Below, piece by piece: positions 1 to 12,800 of a stretch of 64,000 bases of DNA. The translations under genes and the position numbers were made by a program. Under the pieces are notes generated by a model. The model did no database searches. It saw only the letters and a list, made by a program, of their open reading frames with translations, and was not told where the DNA came from. The DNA comes from Opisthocomus hoazin (taxonomy: Eukaryota; Chordata; Aves; Opisthocomiformes; Opisthocomidae). The stretch covers positions 7,604,417 through 7,668,416 of the forward strand of contig NC_134415.1 in the NCBI RefSeq assembly GCF_030867145.1, written 5' to 3'. The stretch's first letter is position 1. The number at the start of each line of letters is the position of its first letter.

Positions 1-3000
1 CATAAATCTCTCAATAGTGAAAAGTAAAGTGGGGAAAAAATGTTGAGTGGAGAAGTTCTCTGAATCTCAGTGGCTGTCGCAGACAATCATTAAGAAGTGG
101 GTCTGATCCCTGAAAACAGGGAAGAGGGGTCACATCAGGGAACCTTTCCTCGTTGGGACAGGCAGTGATGCATTTCCCATCCTGTGGAGGAAGAAACTAT
201 GCCTCTTATCCCACATCTTCTGCTGACACAAGAGGGAAAGCCAGCGAAGCCACAGGAATCACACTGAGACTAGCTCAGAGGAGCTAATGGGACACCATGT
301 GGACATATCTAAAGAAACACAAGGTACAAAACCAAAACTGACTGAGAGAGTCCAGCTTGTCTTTCTGCTGTGGTCTTTGCTTTTCCCAGTTGGTGCACTG
401 CTTGTTTTCTCAGTGTACATATATACAGTTTAATGCAAATTTGTCCCCATGATTTCTGAACAAGAAAGGCGTGGATGACCAGCTGGTGTTCATGGCAGAA
501 TTAGGTGGGAACATTTTGCTCAGCTGTCTTTCATTTGCCTGCAGTAGGTCTTCCCTTCCAACTAAATACCAAAATACTGTCTGTAAAATAACAAGTGAGA
601 TGTACATGGGAGTTCAATACTGCAAGGAGGCTAAGGAAAAAAATCTCCCACTGACAGCTGCTGGAGATTTTTCTGTAGAGGCTGAAGCTGTTAAAACGAC
701 CACTCAAGCTTCTCCTGCCTCCCTTTGCACGCATGCGTTAAGAGGAATCAACCAGGGGAAGGCACTGGGATTTGATGTTCCTAGCCTAACTCCAGCTGAT
801 TTAATGGATAGTGTGGAGGCCAGCGGGAGCAGGCCCTGGAAGCAGAAGTTAATAAAGATTATGTGCCCATTCAGTGGCCTGGGGACTTCTGCTGTCCCGT
901 CTTACCCACTGATGGCTTTTGCTGGTCTCTGAGATGGAAGGTGACGAGGTAGCATGCGTGCTTCCAGACTGAACTGGGAGCTTGAGATCTTACTCCAGTT
1001 CAAAATGGTGAGGGGAAAAGAGCTGCCTGCGTGCTGCCCACTGCTCTGCCTTTTTCTGGGATGTTTCTGGGGAGCTGGAGGGTTGGACACAGCGTGCTGC
1101 TGGGAACAGCAGCGCATGGAGATCTCTGTCCCACCTGGGTTGCTTAGGAGTGGCAGGGCAGTGAAGAAAATACTTTCTTCTGGGTTTTTTTTGTATGTTT
1201 GGTTTCAATGAGCAGTCTGTAGGAAAAACTGTATGCAAAGTAGTTTTTCCCTTGTTTTCTTAAGCTCCCTGGTCCCACCCATTGATAGCACATGGTGTAC
1301 TAATGCTGGGTTCGAGCCCACGGTAGCCAGGGTAGGTAGTGTTTTAATATTTCACACATGGTCTGCTTGTCAGAGCTGTTTTCTCTCTTTTCACACCAGT
1401 ACACCAGGGCTTTCCTCATGTGACAAATGGAACGCTCCCTCCAGACTGCCTTGTGAACAGTCACTCTGCACTGCTTTCAGAGCCCAGACAGCGGATGCAG
1501 GTGATCAAGGATGCACACATCTTCGGCAGTGAGGGAAGAAGGCAAGGCTGGTAGACAGTGGAAGGATGAACCAGGGGTCTCTGGATATCTTCTTCTCTTT
1601 TCCTCCCACTGGCTATTCTAGCAGACTCCTCCTATTTCAGGAGCTTTTTGAGGTATGCCAACTCTACAGTTCTCTGCTGATTCCTGTTAACGGAACAGAT
1701 TCTTGCCAGGGATCATTTCTGATGAAAGGATTAAGGCACAAGGATGAAATCGAGAGGGAATCACTTTTGATTTCCTAGTCTTTAGATGCATGAAAGATGT
1801 TTTCTTAGCTCTGGAGTCAGGAAAGCCAAATCTGTGCTGATATGTGTTATGTTCATTTAATCCAGCTGCTGAAGAAAAAAGGCTTCGCTCCCTTTGAAGT
1901 TCATCCTTCTGTGCCTAGTGCTGGTACAAGCAACTGAAGTGGCAGCTTTGTCCTTTGAAGATGCCTCATTTCCGTCTCAGAGTTTCCTTCATTTTTTCCC
2001 TTGGAAGCCGATGGAGCTAAGGGAACACAGAGCCAGTGCGAACTCAATATCAGCAAGGCTCTGACATCCTGGTAATAAGAACACTGTAATAACCTGAGTG
2101 GAGCAGTGGCATCAGCAGTGGCAGGTTTCATCACATCTGTCTCTGATGGAAAACACTTCATTTCCCCTGGTCTCTCCATGGAGTGTTGCAGTATGAAACA
2201 CGGGGACTTTCACATCATCTGCATCGATGCAGTACTTCATACGCCCAGATGAATGGGTTGGCTTCCCTCAGAGACTCCTGGATTTTCATCTATGCTATTG
2301 TCTTCTGGAGGTGACTCCCTCAACATGACTACAGAGGGATGAGTCTTGTAACTTCACACTGCCATGAGGTGCATAAAGCCAGATGTTGCAAACACCCTAC
2401 AGCACCCCATCAGAACCATTCAGACTCCACAATTCCTCTAGCTCTTTTGGGACATGTATTACTGGAGCCATTACATCATATATTTCACATTTTCCAATTA
2501 CTCTTTCTGTGTTCTTAATCAGCAATTAATTTTACAGCACCATTCTGACTTCCTGATTATTCAAACCTCTTCTTTTTTTAATACACTACAGACAGATGTA
2601 AAAAAAAAAAAAGAGAAGTCAGCCTATTCGAGCCATTTAGAGTCATCATTAATTTCATCCATTTCTCATTTTAATTGCCCTGTTCTCTCTAGCTCCATTC
2701 CCACTCCAATATACTAGGGAAGAAAAACCCAAATCAACCCTCTGGTTTCTCCTAGCCCCTTTGGCTAACAGGAACTCATTCTGGGGTTTTAATAGCATTT
2801 TTAATTAAGACTGCTACAACCCTACCAGCTCTGAGCCTTTCGACATGCACAGTATTTTTTAGCATGCAGTGAAGTGCAAGCTAGTCGGCAGGGACAGCCT
2901 CTCACAGAGGCTGTGGGGACAGAGCGGAGCACATATCGCTGTCTGCTTTAAGAACCTGGGCAGGGAATAAGGAGATGTTAGTTAATTTCTTAACTGTCTC

Positions 3001-3959
3001 GCACGTTTCAGTTTAATTTAAGCATCTCATTGCTGTCTCAGTTCTCTGCCTGTAAAATATCCTCTCTCTCTCACCAGCCAGTCGTGTGATTTAGCAAAAT
3101 TCTTATGCCTCACAAAAGAATTTATCACCCTGACGTTAATCAGCAGGTTATTTGCCGCAGGCACCAAGCAGCCCTCCCCTGCCCCAGCCCTAGCACTTCT
3201 GGCCTTGGCAGGATGCTGGGACGGCTTCCTTCTCTCTCGTGCGTGCCACAAAGCCCCACCAGCTGCCTGCCTATACCCGAAAGCCTTATCTACTGCACAG
3301 GGCCTGGGAACGGATGGAGCGATGTGGGCGCCTGCCCGCACCTAAACCTTCCCCTTCCTCTGCACGTGTTTGCACCGCCTTCGTGTGACCCAGGATTGGA
3401 GCACATGCGGTCTCCCACAAACCGAGAGAAAACCCGTCCTGTCCCTGCTGGGCGCTGTAGTTGTACCACCTTAAGCAGAGCAGCCCTACATCCTTAATGC
3501 CTAGCTAGGCTAGAGGACACATATTATAGGTGGGTTCAGTGATTCACGGTTACCTCACTGTGTATGACTAATCTCTCTGACCCTGTGTTAACATAAAGTC
3601 CAGATCTGTGTTAACAGGAGTTGTGTTTAAACAGCTGTAAGTGAACACCCTTGACACTGCGGTCATCAAAAATGGCATAGTTTCATTTCCAAGAGCGCAG
3701 AGATTTTAGCTTTCATCTCCTGGCTGAATTCTAACTTGAGTATTTACTTTTTGCATCTCAGAATGGTTTTGATCATTTTTACTGGCAATTACAGTTTCCC
3801 TTCCGACCCTAAACCCTATTAGGTTGCTCATATACTGTATACAGTGCCACACAGAATGGACTTTTTAGTGTATTTGGAAAGCATTTTGAGAAGAAAAGCC
3901 AGCGTATAATGTTCAAATATAAGAATATTTCTTATTAGTAATTTGGTCTCAAGTTGCAT
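1..3959. other. 5' intergenic region, no gene recognised
   Basis: Mixed-composition DNA with open reading frames no longer than about 150 codons. None has a recognisable domain, a biased codon pattern or convincing splice signals. The longest, 471-932 on the plus strand, shows no family resemblance. A GC-richer patch at about 3130-3500 is the only compositional departure. A short A run lies near 2600. No transposon could be identified by eye, though old degraded ones may be present. Confidence 0.6.
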
Positions 3960-4190
3960 CAGGGGGGGTAGATTGGATATTAGGAAAAATTTCTTTACTG
4001 AAAGAGTGGTCAGGCATTGGAATAGGCTGCCCAGGGCAGTGGTGGAGTCACCATCCCTGGAGGTGTTCAAAAAACGTGTGGATGTGGCACTTCAGGACAT
4101 GGTTTAGCAGGCATGGTGGTGTTGGGGTGACAGCTGAACTTCATGATCTTAGAGGTCTTTTCCAACCTTAGTGATTCTAAGATTCTGTGA
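3960..4190 (+). mobile_element. CR1 LINE, 5'-truncated 3' end (sense)
   Basis: This is the last 230 bp of a CR1 retrotransposon. It contains the conserved 3'-terminal block with GGATATTAGGAAAAA, the 'gctgcccagggcagtggtggagtc' region and the terminal GATTCTAAGATTCTGTGA repeats. The truncated reading frame of the CR1 C-terminus is broken. The copy lies between two copies of TGCAT (3955-3959 and 4191-4195), a possible short target-site duplication. The same subfamily appears in inverse orientation at 61729-61962. It is a dead copy with no coding capacity. Confidence 0.93.
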
Positions 4191-4195
4191 TGCAT

Positions 4196-7100
4196 TCCTC
4201 TAACCATTCTGAGAGGTATTGGTGTTTATAAAATGCTCTGAGTTTCTCTGATGAAATGTGAGCTGTAAGAACAGTCACTGCTTTTAATCACAAATGAACA
4301 TGAGGTGTCATAATTACTCTGGCTGCAGATTCAACAGATTTCACAATGCATTAGGAAAACACAACCAGCCATACAACTGCAGGGTAATTAGTTCAGTAAA
4401 AGCAAGACAGACTTCTTATAAAACAAGCTAATATACTTCATTTATTTCAGCTTCTTCAGGAAAATTCATTCAGGAAGAAATTAATTACCTATGTTTCTCA
4501 CAGGCAGCCAGGAGCTTCTGACTGTATTCAGGGCCTGGTATCAGATCAGCCTTTGCTGTAGTGAACCCCCCGGCCAGGCTCTGAGAAACAACCAGTCACA
4601 AGTTGGAGCCCACAGGTTCCCCCTGCCCAACTGGGACAATCCCAATGCTGAGAAGTGGAACAGCTGCACAGAATAATTCCAGGAGTAATTCAGAAATAAC
4701 TTGCAAAAAATTATTAGCCTTTCAAAGTTAGTTTCCAGAGAAAACCTACCCGCTCTGATATGGCACCCAGACAGGTTTATTCCTGTGAGTCTAGCTCTCA
4801 GAAGGTGTTTATCCAACAAACGTGTCAGGAATTAGACAAGTCCCAAATACCAACTTTCCACCAGCTGTTGTTATCCCCTGGAGCCATTCATATTCACAAG
4901 CATTCCCATGAATAAAGGGACATTTATCTCCAAGTAAGAAATAACCATGGGCTAATGTTACACAAATAATTGTAATATCAGTTCTTTTCCTTTCCCTTAA
5001 ATGCATACAGGATCAGACAGCAAGAGTTTTAAAGCCCTAACGGACTTTCTTCCAGGTAGCGGAATGACAGGATACAAAACGTTAAGTGAGGTTTATCCAT
5101 TAATCACAGCTAGTTTTGCTCAGACTGGGCAGACAACACCCATTTTACCCTACCTTATAAGATCAAGCTTTGCAAGAACTTCCTCAGGCTACCATCAGGC
5201 TCCCTAGGTTCCTCACTGACAGTCACTACTGAAGCACAACCCTTAAGCTTTCCTTACTAAGGATAAAAAGGAAAAAAAAGAAAGAAAAAAAAGTGGGCAC
5301 TCTGGGAAAGGATGAGGAATATATACTCATAGACAAGCTGCCCTCTTAGCAGAAGCCAAGCTTAGCTCTATGCTGAACCATGAACAAGTCTCAGTGGCTA
5401 TAAAGCAACAGATGTTTATAGGGTTTGGGCTTACCAGTTCTGGTGCTGCAGAGCAGAAATGTACGAGTAGAGCTGGTTTATACAGGGGCTTTCCATCTCC
5501 TCACGGTGCACCTGCAGGTCTTAGCAGCTCAGGCATCAAGCCCTCTAAAAATCACTACATTGCTTCTACACCCAAGCTGAACATCTACATACAGGCTGTT
5601 CAGAAGGAGTCACAAATTAGAAGGAGTCACCAACCAATCCTTGTGATGTTGTCCGAGATGGGAAATCCAGGTGACATACAAACAGCTTCAGTTCTGGTCA
5701 TAAATAATATTTCTGCCTTCTGAGGTGCTGGGACAGACAGGTGACAGCAGTATTTGTAAGTAAAATTTTTGGCCTCCATAGCTTTGGGAAGTAATTGAGA
5801 CAGCCAGGTTTAGTGATATTTCTTAGAACTTCACCAAGCCACTTTTAGAAGCTTTCATTGTGTAATTATTTGTAGACCTCTGTGATTCGTTAATGTCATT
5901 AATTTCTTTATCAATCCTTGAGTTTCACAATATTCACACTTACTGACACATGCATACCAAATTTTTCAGCTGTCTCCTTTCTACTTTGTCTTGATAGTGA
6001 AAGCTTCGCTTTCTGAGTGTTTTTTCTTTCTCTCTTTTCATTACTTTTTTCTTTGAAAGAGCATTTTAAAAGAACTGTTCGATACAACAAAATTTGTTAG
6101 AAAATGATAACCCTTGCAGACTTCTGAAGCACCCTGTGGAGTTTAAAGGAGAATTGCATCTTCTGTAGAACATTACAGGAAGTCTCGAGAGTGTTGCCAA
6201 AGGGTATTCATAACAGTTCAGAGGTTTCAATAGTAATTTTCAGTAGAACATTGTGAATGTGTCTATAATTCTCTTGTAACTTTAAGCAGGCCTCTTGGAA
6301 CAATCTTAACTTACACTGTTGATCAGTTTGGTGCGCTCCATTTCCTTGCAGGTTTGTTGTCTGAAGGCTAGATTGTTATATGCCCAAGACCCTTCCCTTT
6401 ATACAGTTTGGGCAATATTAATGGCCCTTAGCATGAGCATACAGGCAAAAAAGGAAATTAGGTACTACCTATTTGTGTTTGAGAAGACACAAATGATGCG
6501 TCTGAGAAGACACACAGACGAGACTTTCAAAGTCAAGGGACGGAACCACTTCTTTGTTTTCAGTGGGTGTTAAGCCAGACTGTTTCCGGAAGGAAAAGTT
6601 TCTTTTCAATTTTTCCACCTTTGAGTAATTTCTGTAAATCTCTCTTGGCTGCTTCCTGTCCTTTACATGTTCTCTGTTTATCTAATTTTAAATAACCAGA
6701 CAGACACACTATTATAGTTCAATGTGTTCTTCAATATTGACTTTTCAGGCTGACATATGATTTGCTCCCATGGCTGTGTGCAGTGACAGATCTTTGGAGC
6801 CAGGAGTTCTTCATAAAAGAAATTGTGTCGTTTCATCCAGCCACATTGTCTGGAAGCCAGGAGGGCCAGGCAGGCTGGGTCATCTGAGCTGCTAGTGCTG
6901 GGAATGATGGCTCTACTTACATGACAATTTAATGAAAGTCCACTGTATATGTCCTAATTAGATTTGAAGTATCTGAACTCACCATTGAATGGTACAAAAT
7001 GTGCTAAAATGGGAGTCGCTGTCTTCCCTACCTAATGTCAACAATGACAATGTTCTTTTTTTCTTTTTATGCCAGAGTTTGAAGTTAACAGTTTAATTAG

Positions 7101-9408
7101 GTTAAAGTTTCAAGTACAGTCAGAATTCATTTGGGCTGAGGTGTGATTTTTACAGTTCATTCCTGGCTAATAAGGGGAACTATTTCTTCTGAAAATCGGA
7201 GGTCCTGAGGGGAAAATATTTCCAGTGCATTATATTCCAGTTGGTTTAAACACAAACCCAGCAGTGGCTGAACCCCTGAGAACGAGCAGTAGTACATGGG
7301 GAGGTGGGGTGGGGTGTGCAGCTCTGCTCTTCCCAGGGATGGAGGCATCCACATCTAAAATGCAGGTGGGATAAGCCATCTACATTGGTCTTGTTTTCTC
7401 TGATCACTGCTGGCAAACGATCTGACCTTGTGCATCTCTACTCCCCGTTCCCTACACTCCCTGTCACTGCTCACAGACCGATTTGGGGGCCACACCTGAG
7501 CTGGTCAGCTGTTAGAAGTGGACTGGAAAATGAGGAGGAAAGGATCACGGAGGCTTCCCAGATCTGTGGCTGCTGCTATGGGAGCGCACGTCTCCGGGAC
7601 AGCTGGCAGAAAGCCGAGGTGGCCAGGGGACACAACAGCTCCCTCGCGTCCCTCCCCTCGCGTCCCTCAGCTGTCCACCCTGTTCACACTCTATGTGCCG
7701 TAGGGGTACTCAGAAGGCATTAAAGCACAGCGATGTCTTGATAAGTAGATGAAATATCAATAAGGTATCAATAGTTTCTTTAGGAGTCATTTCTTACTCT
7801 TCAATTTCTTTTTCAAAAAACAAGCCTCAACATGGAAATGGCCATCACAGGTGGATGAGTGAAAAACCTGACCTTCTAAGTGAGGGCATTGTTACAGATA
7901 ATGAAAAAACCCAGCATCTGGTCAGTTGGCATCTTTTCTGTAAAAGCACAGCCATCTAAATATCTTTCATTTCAATAATCTTTTTTCTTTATTTGCACAG
8001 TAAGACCACAGAACAAAAGAAAACATTATAATTGCTGAAATTCCATTACTGTTTAAATGGAGTAAACAGCATCTCATATATACAAGTATCACCTGTAAAA
8101 TATGAAATACAGACATTTATAGTAAAATTCTGTACTATCCTTAGTTACAGATGAATCATTTTCCTCCCAAACTTACAGGATGCAACAATACATAGAGAAA
8201 TGCAAATAACAACAAATTATCCTACTGGAATGAGAGGAAACTAGTCAATAACTGCATCAGCTATCAGATTGTCTTTTATAGCTAATACAAAGACATACTC
8301 TCCTGAAAGCATGCCACGGGGTCGTAATTTTCATAAAAGGAAGGCTATGCTCCGAAACTGTGTATTTCATAAGGACTACAGTCTGCAGAAATGCTAAAAT
8401 GCACTGAAAGGAGTGCCATTTAAATCTAATTATAGACAGATTTTCAAACTCAGCAGACAATGTAATTTTCTCTGCAGTTTAGTGAAGCTATATATAAAAT
8501 AAGTTTCCTTGATTATTCTACTTTCATAACCAAAACCATTTCATATAAAAGCGATGAAGTGAAAATTCAGTTTTCTGCTTTAACATCAAGCAGAAGAAAT
8601 ATGTCTTAGGGAGTTCATTTGGGGGGCTGGAGGGGAGATCTTTCCTGCTGCAAAGCATCGTGCCATTTGTCAACAACTTAAGATATTAAAGCAGCACCTT
8701 GGGACCAAAGTCACAAAAGTATATTGCACAATTGTACGTAAAATGCCATGATATATAATTTTCATAAATATTTAATGCTTTAGGATGGTTGCATCCAGCT
8801 CTTCTTTGAATCTGAACTTCCCAGAAGACAGGCAGGATTTATACGGTCCTGTGGTAACAGCACAATCTGTTCTCATGAAATAATGTCCACCGATCTATCA
8901 CACAGAATGAACAGGAATGTCTAAGCAGACAGAAGCCTGTGGCTAAAAATTTCAGAGTGCCTACCTTCAAGGTTCTGAACTGGTCTTTAGGAAACTAACC
9001 ACGAGGCGCTCGGCTGCCCCGAGGTGCCATGCTGTGGCAGGTGCTTCTGCATAAGGCTCCTTCGGGTCTGTTGTCCCCTTTGCCTGGGGAAATGGTCACC
9101 CATGAGCCACATACTGCCGTGCAGGAGGACGCAGCATGCCAGCGGCTGGGCCATCCCCAGCGTATGTCACACATTTCCACCGCAGCCTGGATCGCTAATG
9201 CCAGCTCTCCCAGAAGCGTTACACTGGAAGGTAGGAGCTGCGCACCAAAAGGATTTTTCTTCCATTGATACTTCTACAACTGCTGTTTCTTAGTGGAGGA
9301 TAACAGTGGGAGATGCTGTGTCATTAGCAGGGGAGGGTGTCGTGTAGAAAGGGCCAGTGGTGACTGGCAACAGAGCGGCTGGGACACGGATGTGTTTTGG
9401 ACATGCCC
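4196..9408. other. Intergenic, AT-leaning, no gene recognised
   Basis: There are no exons, RNA genes or clear repeats that I can support. Several long T-rich and A-rich stretches occur, for example about 7980-8260. A local GC-rich patch at about 7440-7700 holds an imperfect 14-bp direct repeat (CCCTCGCGTCCCT twice, about 7641-7669). Open frames of up to 139 codons here coincide with that GC-rich patch and show no family resemblance. Conserved non-coding elements cannot be assessed without an alignment. Confidence 0.5.
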
Positions 9409-9416
9409 ATATGCAT

Positions 9417-9841
9417 GAGAGGAAAGACTGAGGGAGCTGGGCTTGTTTAGCCTGAAGAAAAGAAGGCTGAGAGGGGACCTTAGAAATGCCTATTAATATC
9501 TGAAGGGTGGGTGTCAGGAGGATGGGGCCAGACTCTTTTCAGTGGTGCCCAGCGACAGGACAAGGGGCAATGGGCACAAACTGAAGCAGAGGAAGTTCCA
9601 TCTGAACATGAGGAAGAACTTCTTCACTCTGAGGGTGATGGAGCCCTGGAACAGGCTGCCCAGGGAGTCTGTGGAGTCTCTTTCTCTGGAGATATTCAAG
9701 ACCCACCTGGACAAGGTCCTGTGCAGCCTGCTCTGGGTGACCCTGCTTCGGCAGGGGGGTTGGACTAGATGACCCACAGAGGTCACAGAATCACACAGAA
9801 TCACAGAATGGTAGGGACCCCTATGATTCTGTGATTCTGTG
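9417..9841 (+). mobile_element. CR1 LINE, 3' end (sense) with rearranged terminus
   Basis: A 5'-truncated CR1 of about 425 bp. Its start matches the 'gaggaaagactgagggagctgggc' segment, and it runs through the standard 'ggcaatgggcacaaactgaagcag' and 'gaacaggctgcccagggag' blocks. The last about 60 bp are unusual. The usual 'ggtcccttccaacccctac' segment after 9781 is replaced by an inverted copy of the CR1 terminus, then the normal terminus, forming a hairpin (9784-9842). Perfect 8-bp direct repeats ATATGCAT flank the element (9409-9416 and 9842-9849), a likely target-site duplication. Sequence similarity to the copies at 19599 and 24818 is high, so this is a fairly young subfamily. Confidence 0.95.
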
Positions 9842-9842
9842 A
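9784..9842. repeat. Inverted duplication of CR1 3' terminus (hairpin)
   Basis: The left arm, about 9784-9809, reads CACAGAATCACACAGAATCA and onward, the antisense form of the CR1 terminal repeats. After a loop of about 12 bp, the right arm at 9822-9842 reads ATGATTCTGTGATTCTGTGA in sense. Together they form a near-perfect stem of about 18 bp inside a single pair of flanking direct repeats. This suggests the inversion arose during insertion rather than by two separate insertions. Confidence 0.75.
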
Positions 9843-9849
9843 TATGCAT

Positions 9850-12800
9850 ACAAACACCCAGAAAAGCCTGTAGGAAGTACTAACGGATAAAAGAGTGTTG
9901 CCTGGAAAAGGAGCAAGGTAAGACCCCCTCAGGGTACAAAACTTGCTGGCAGAGGCCAGCTTGGAAATTGGATTTCCCTTCCAAATGCTGTAGAAAAATA
10001 CACTTTGCCTGTGCTTTGTGCACAGACTTATTTGCTGGCAGCAAACACCTGATTCCATCACTGTTTTCTCCTCCAAGCAGTGACTTCAGTCACCGGGGAT
10101 TAGAGGTTTAGGAGGAAGGCAAGTCCTTCATGAGATTGTAAGAAAGTATCGCTACGAAGTGTGCATGCCAACCTCCTTGTGATTCTAGTAGGGTTTTGCT
10201 GGCACTCTTGACTATGTCATTAAATGCCTGTCCACATCTCATGGTGACTCGGGTTCAAAAAGTTATCTTCTGTTTCTATAACTCCACTTGCCAGATACAA
10301 AATGAGGAAAACAGAATTTCCTCACTCAAAGGCTGTTGGCAGGTTAAAAGCACTGAAACTTTCTCTCTTTTCAGTGCTCAAAGTCATTAAGCTGCTCAGT
10401 AATTATGGCATGATAATATAATAACATAGATAAATTTGGTGGCTGAATAGATTTGATAATAGCTTGAGGACAGAATTATGCAGTAACATACTGAGGAGAA
10501 AGTTCTTTGCAACCCTGGACCTAATTGCTATGATTTTGTGCACTAGGAATAACCATCATCATTTTCATCAACATAATCCCTTCCAGCCTCACTGATTCTC
10601 TGTTCCTTGTCGTTATGACAAGTAGTACTTCTTTTCTAGGTGCCTTAAAAAGTTTAAGGCAACTCCACAAGATCCCTTCACTGATTTTGGCTAGGGGAGA
10701 CTTGTCTTTACTGGTATTCTGACAGGAGAACATTCATCCTCTAGCTGCTGGATGAGAATTCTTGTCTTCTCACGCTTGTTTCCTTTGTGCAACTGGACTG
10801 AGAACCCTTTGAGGACTGAGGGGACTATCTGGCACTAAACTAAATGCTTAATATCAGTGAAGCTTAAAGTTTAATATATATCACCATGCATCATTCTTAC
10901 AAAAACCCTGCTGAGGAGGAGGGGAGAAAATCATAATGCAGCGTAAAATCAGAATCCATAGTTGGCAACATTCAAAAGGGTTGAAAATGTTTGTTCCTAA
11001 CCTCGTCTTCTCAAAGCATTTTGTGGATCTGTCCTAAAATCAGGTGTAAGAGATCAGAAGAGAAACGGTGGCACTGTGAGAAATGTTATTTTCCCTGGAA
11101 ACTGGGTTTTTCAGTCCTCTAGTCTTTATTCCTGGCAAGGTTAAAGACTCGTCTGAAGGATATCAGGCTGGATGCTGGGAAAGAGATTTCAAGAGGAGGG
11201 AAGGAATGCTCTTCTTCCAGCATGTGTTGTAATTGTTTCCCCTATACTTCTCAAGAGCCAGACAGAAGAGGATCAGGTCACTGATACTTCTTTTGCCGTC
11301 ACAGGGAGAAAAACAGATTTTGGTGGTGGTGGTGGCAGCAGGGTGGTGGTTATTTTAATCACTTTATGCATTTCTGAAAGCACAGGGGAAAAAAACGCTA
11401 TCAGGTTTTTAACTGAAGTTTTTTCTGGATAGACCTACATTGTAAGCCATTTCTTTAACCAGCTGTAGGCCAGACAGCATTTATATTTCTTTCTCAGCAC
11501 ACATGCCCTCATGAATATCTGGTAAATGTTACATGAGTATACAGTCCACTCTGACAGAAGTGGATAAAAAGATTATACTACTGTATTCTATTAAAACTTA
11601 ATCAAACCAACAGCATAAAATCTCCTCACATTAAAGTTTTCTCACTTCACAGAACTTCTTCTCTTGTCCTGTGACGTTCTTTCTATCCAAGTGTATCTTT
11701 TCAGGGGAAAGTTTAGAATTTGGCCTTGCTGAAATTGCAATTTTCTCAAACCTTAGAATATCTCACATGACTCAAGATTTGCAAAGGTATCTTGGGCTGA
11801 GTGACAAAATTGTCCTTTTGTACTTGTGATAGGTTTGTTAGGTTGATTGAGAGTCAGTGGGTGAAAACAGGACTCCAATTCAGTTTTGACTGATGAGTCA
11901 GATGACACAGTTGAGAAAAAGTAGGACACTGCAGCATGCATTCCTTCTAAGCGGATAAAAATAAAGGACTACATTTTCAAAAGATTCAGGCCACTGAAGT
12001 AGGCTTTGGTATTCATTATAGCAGGTGCATGTGGCAATAGTACCCATGGGCTGCTCCAGACGTTGCTTCGGCGAGGCAATGAATTGCACTTATTAAAATT
12101 TAACTCTGCTGAGGCAGAAGGGTTGCCTGGAAAATGAACCCGTCCAAATAGCAAGGCTAGGTGGAGGTATCAATGATTAGATGCTTTTGCTTGTGTTTCC
12201 TCCTCTGTGAATAGTAACTCCCTCTTACTTCATTGTAGTAATGTCGGCCTTCAGCGCTGAGGAATAAACACCATGGCTGAGGGTTTCTGGTGCTGCGTGT
12301 TGTTTTGTGCCGCACTCCCAGCGCAGAGGTATCAGACCTCAGAGCTGTCAGGACTGACCACTGGAAGAGATGGATTTGCTCTGCAGGAATGACAAGGGAA
12401 GAGTGCCTGCTTCAATGCTCACCCCCACCACGTGCTGGCTGTAGAGCGTGTGCCTAGGGCACAGCGTGGCCTGGGTTCTCCATCCTGCTAGGACAGTTGT
12501 AGGAAAGTATGGGGAGCTTGTGCCAGCCTACAGACAGACATTAAGCTCCTTCAGGTTGTAGGATCCATCCAGCACAGAAACTTCCAAGGTCAGACACAAG
12601 GGCTGTTTTCAGGTATAGCTGAGGATCTGGATTAGAGCGTGTTTTATGCTTTAGAGACTAGCAAGGATCTGTAAGATGGGTGTCTCTCCAGAATTTAAAT
12701 TCTCCAGGTGTCTAGAGCCCTGTAAAGCCAAGCTGCTGTACACCCTAGCCATCAGCTTTGGTTGCAGCAGGAAAGAGAGAGATCCTTTCCCAGAGCTGCA

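Noticed and set aside
471..932. 153-codon open frame near the window start
   Set aside because: No family resemblance or codon bias, and other frames of similar size overlap it.
1256..1330. tRNA-like GGGTTCGAGCCC word near 1308
   Set aside because: It resembles a tRNA T-arm, but no acceptor stem, D-arm or correctly spaced A box could be found. It might be a fragment of an old tRNA-derived SINE, but nothing else supports that.
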